A stretch of 19,565 nt of DNA from Mesorhizobium_B sp964242945. GTDB lineage: Bacteria; Pseudomonadota; Alphaproteobacteria; Rhizobiales; Rhizobiaceae. The notes beneath the pieces are model-generated. The model saw only the letters and a list, made by a program, of their open reading frames with translations, had not been told where the DNA came from and made no database searches. Location of the stretch: contig CAXTCF010000075.1 of NCBI GenBank assembly GCA_964242945.1, forward strand, positions 1 through 19,565. The letters run 5' to 3'. The position numbers and the translations under genes are program-made. Every line of letters starts with the position of its first letter. Position 1 is the stretch's first letter. This document shows, one piece after another, positions 18,425 through 19,565 of this stretch.

Positions 18425-19384
18425 TCAGACGCGGCTAGGGAGCGCGGCCTCGCGCGCTGCGCGCAACCGGGAAAAATCCTCGCCTGCGTGGTGCGAGGAG
18501 CGGGTCAGCGGGCTTGACGCCATCAGCAGGAAGCCCTTGGTCCGGCCGATCGTTGCGAAAGACTGGAACTCGTCCGGCGTTACGAAGCGCTTGACCGGAT
18601 GGTGCTTCTTCGACGGCTGAAGGTACTGGCCGATGGTCATGAAATCCACGTTGGCGCTGCGCAGGTCGTCCATAAGCTGCAGCACCTCGTTCCGCTCTTC
18701 CCCAAGGCCGACCATGATGCCCGACTTGGTGAAGATCGAGGGATCAAGCTCCTTCACCCTTTGCAGCAGCCGCAGCGAGTGGAAGTAGCGCGCGCCGGGC
18801 CGCACGCTGAGGTAAAGCGAGGGCACGGTTTCGAGATTGTGGTTGAACACGTCCGGCTTGGCCGCGACGACCACCTCCAGCGCGCCCTCCTTGCGCAGGA
18901 AATCCGGCGTCAGGATTTCAATCGTCGTATTCGGAGTGCTCGCGCGGATGCCACGGATCACGGCTGCGAAGTGCTCGGCGCCGCCATCGGCAAGGTCGTC
19001 GCGATCGACCGAGGTGATGACGACATGCGACAGGCCCATCTTGGCCACGGCTTCCGCCACGCTTTCCGGCTCGGCGGCGCTCAGCGCGGACGGGATGCCG
19101 GTCGCCACGTTGCAGAAGGCGCAGGCGCGGGTGCAGATCTCCCCCATGATCATGAAGGTAGCGTGCTTCTTGTCCCAGCACTCGCCGATGTTCGGGCAGC
19201 CCGCCTCCTCGCAGACCGTCACGAGACCATGGCTCTTCACGATCTCGCGCGTTTCGGCATAGCCGCGCGAGGTCGGCGCCTTGACGCGGATCCAGTCGGG
19301 CTTGCGCAGAACTTCCTGGTCGGGCCGATGCGCCTTTTCGGGGTGGCGCGGCCTTGCAGTCGTGCGGTCGAGAACGGTGACCAT
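18425..19384 (-). CDS. lipA: Lipoyl synthase LipA
   Basis: LipA is a radical SAM enzyme that inserts two sulfur atoms into the octanoyl group on lipoyl domains such as GcvH and the E2 subunits of 2-oxo acid dehydrogenases. The 319-aa protein has both iron-sulfur cluster motifs: the auxiliary, sulfur-donating set CEEAGCPNIGEC (Cys58, Cys63, Cys69) and the radical SAM set CTRACAFC (Cys84, Cys88, Cys91). VITSVDRDDLADGGA and VMVGLGE follow in the barrel, and the C-terminal SPLTRSS supplies the conserved serine that binds the auxiliary cluster. AGGG lies 4 nt before the ATG. The terminator at 19447-19481 separates it from the gene upstream, so lipA probably has its own promoter within 19385-19446, though I could not assign hexamers. 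It forms a pair with the COQ10/RatA-like gene. Confidence 0.98.
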   Translation of the reverse strand: MVTVLDRTTARPRHPEKAHRPDQEVLRKPDWIRVKAPTSRGYAETREIVKSHGLVTVCEEAGCPNIGECWDKKHATFMIMGEICTRACAFCNVATGIPSALSAAEPESVAEAVAKMGLSHVVITSVDRDDLADGGAEHFAAVIRGIRASTPNTTIEILTPDFLRKEGALEVVVAAKPDVFNHNLETVPSLYLSVRPGARYFHSLRLLQRVKELDPSIFTKSGIMVGLGEERNEVLQLMDDLRSANVDFMTIGQYLQPSKKHHPVKRFVTPDEFQSFATIGRTKGFLLMASSPLTRSSHHAGEDFSRLRAAREAALPSRV

Positions 19385-19446
19385 CGATCCCTGATCTAAT
19401 TGAGGACGCCGGCAATGCGGCTCCCCTGATGTAACCGTTCAGCCCG

Positions 19447-19481
19447 AAAATAAAAGACCGCCCGGCGCATGCCGGACGGTC
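19447..19481 (-). terminator. Intrinsic terminator upstream of lipA (minus strand)
   Basis: Read on the minus strand, GACCGTCCGGC (19481-19471), a 4-nt loop and GCCGGGCGGTC (19466-19456) form an 11-bp stem with one G-U pair, followed directly by TTTTATTTT (19455-19447). This is a textbook rho-independent terminator. On the plus strand the same stem has a C-A mismatch and no T run, so it acts for minus-strand transcription arriving from beyond the right edge of the window. Confidence 0.85.
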
Positions 19482-19510
19482 TGCTTGTGCAAGGCTCGTC
19501 AGGTCGAGTT

Positions 19511-19556
19511 GCTGAAGCGTGTTGCGGCCTTTCGGCCTCAGGCAACGCGCTTCAGC
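19511..19556. repeat. 15-bp inverted repeat with inner GGCC hairpin
   Basis: GCTGAAGCGTGTTGC (19511-19525) can pair with GCAACGCGCTTCAGC (19542-19556) along all 15 positions, with one G-T wobble on the plus strand. The 16-nt loop contains a second small hairpin, GGCC-TTTC-GGCC. TTCTTTGTT follows on the plus strand to the window edge, so in that direction it resembles a terminator. On the minus strand the stem has a C-A mismatch. No plus-strand gene that would need a terminator is visible. The right arm may also be the last codons of a minus-strand gene. Confidence 0.6.
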
Positions 19557-19565
19557 TTCTTTGTT
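19538..19565 (-). CDS. Possible 3' end of an unidentified minus-strand gene
   Basis: At the right edge, a minus-strand frame reads TKKLKRVA and then TGA at 19540-19538. An intrinsic terminator lies 57 nt further downstream (19481-19447), so some minus-strand transcript does end here, and this short basic tail is the best visible candidate for its last codons. Eight residues are too few to identify the gene. In related genomes the pyruvate dehydrogenase and lipoamide dehydrogenase genes often lie upstream of lipA, but this tail does not look like the end of either that I know. Confidence 0.3.

Overview
The window is a GC-rich, densely packed chromosomal segment of an alphaproteobacterium. It most likely belongs to the Hyphomicrobiales (Rhizobiales), close to Mesorhizobium and other Phyllobacteriaceae. 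The grounds are gene content and order (dusB-ntrB-ntrC-ntrY-ntrX next to hfq-hflX, a fused ispDF, lipA followed by a COQ10/RatA-like gene), an NtrX without the GAFTGA loop, and an alphaproteobacterial LexA box (GAAC-N7-GAAC). No mobile element, CRISPR array, tRNA, rRNA or prophage gene is visible. This is core genome, and I found no previously undescribed multi-gene system in it.

Left part, plus strand (1-5585). The 3' end of gcvT is followed by gcvH and gcvP, joined by a 4-nt overlap and a 15-nt gap: the glycine cleavage operon. Then comes parE, topoisomerase IV subunit B, with a perfect LexA-type SOS box 73 nt before the preferred start codon.

Convergent spacer (5586-6064). These 479 nt lie between the 3' ends of parE and hflX. 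They hold no convincing gene but several inverted repeats and an 11-nt direct repeat. This is the least explained stretch of the window.

Middle part, minus strand (6065-16082). In transcription order: dusB, ntrB, ntrC, ntrY, ntrX, a D-amino-acid-type aminotransferase, hfq, hflX. dusB/ntrB and ntrB/ntrC overlap by 4 nt and ntrY/ntrX by 11 nt. The two two-component systems, NtrBC and NtrYX, control nitrogen assimilation and related metabolism. Hfq and HflX are an RNA chaperone and a ribosome-associated GTPase. A plausible sigma-70-type promoter lies upstream of dusB.

Right part (16083-19565). ispDF and a short CinA/PncC gene run on the plus strand and overlap by 8 nt. Facing them on the minus strand are lipA and a COQ10/RatA-like gene, whose 3' end overlaps the PncC gene by 22 nt. 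Upstream of lipA are an intrinsic terminator on the minus strand, a large inverted repeat, and what may be the last codons of another minus-strand gene at the window edge. LipA makes the lipoyl cofactor that GcvH, at the other end of the window, must carry.

Most other long open frames, including antisense frames of over 400 codons, are codon-bias shadows of these genes.
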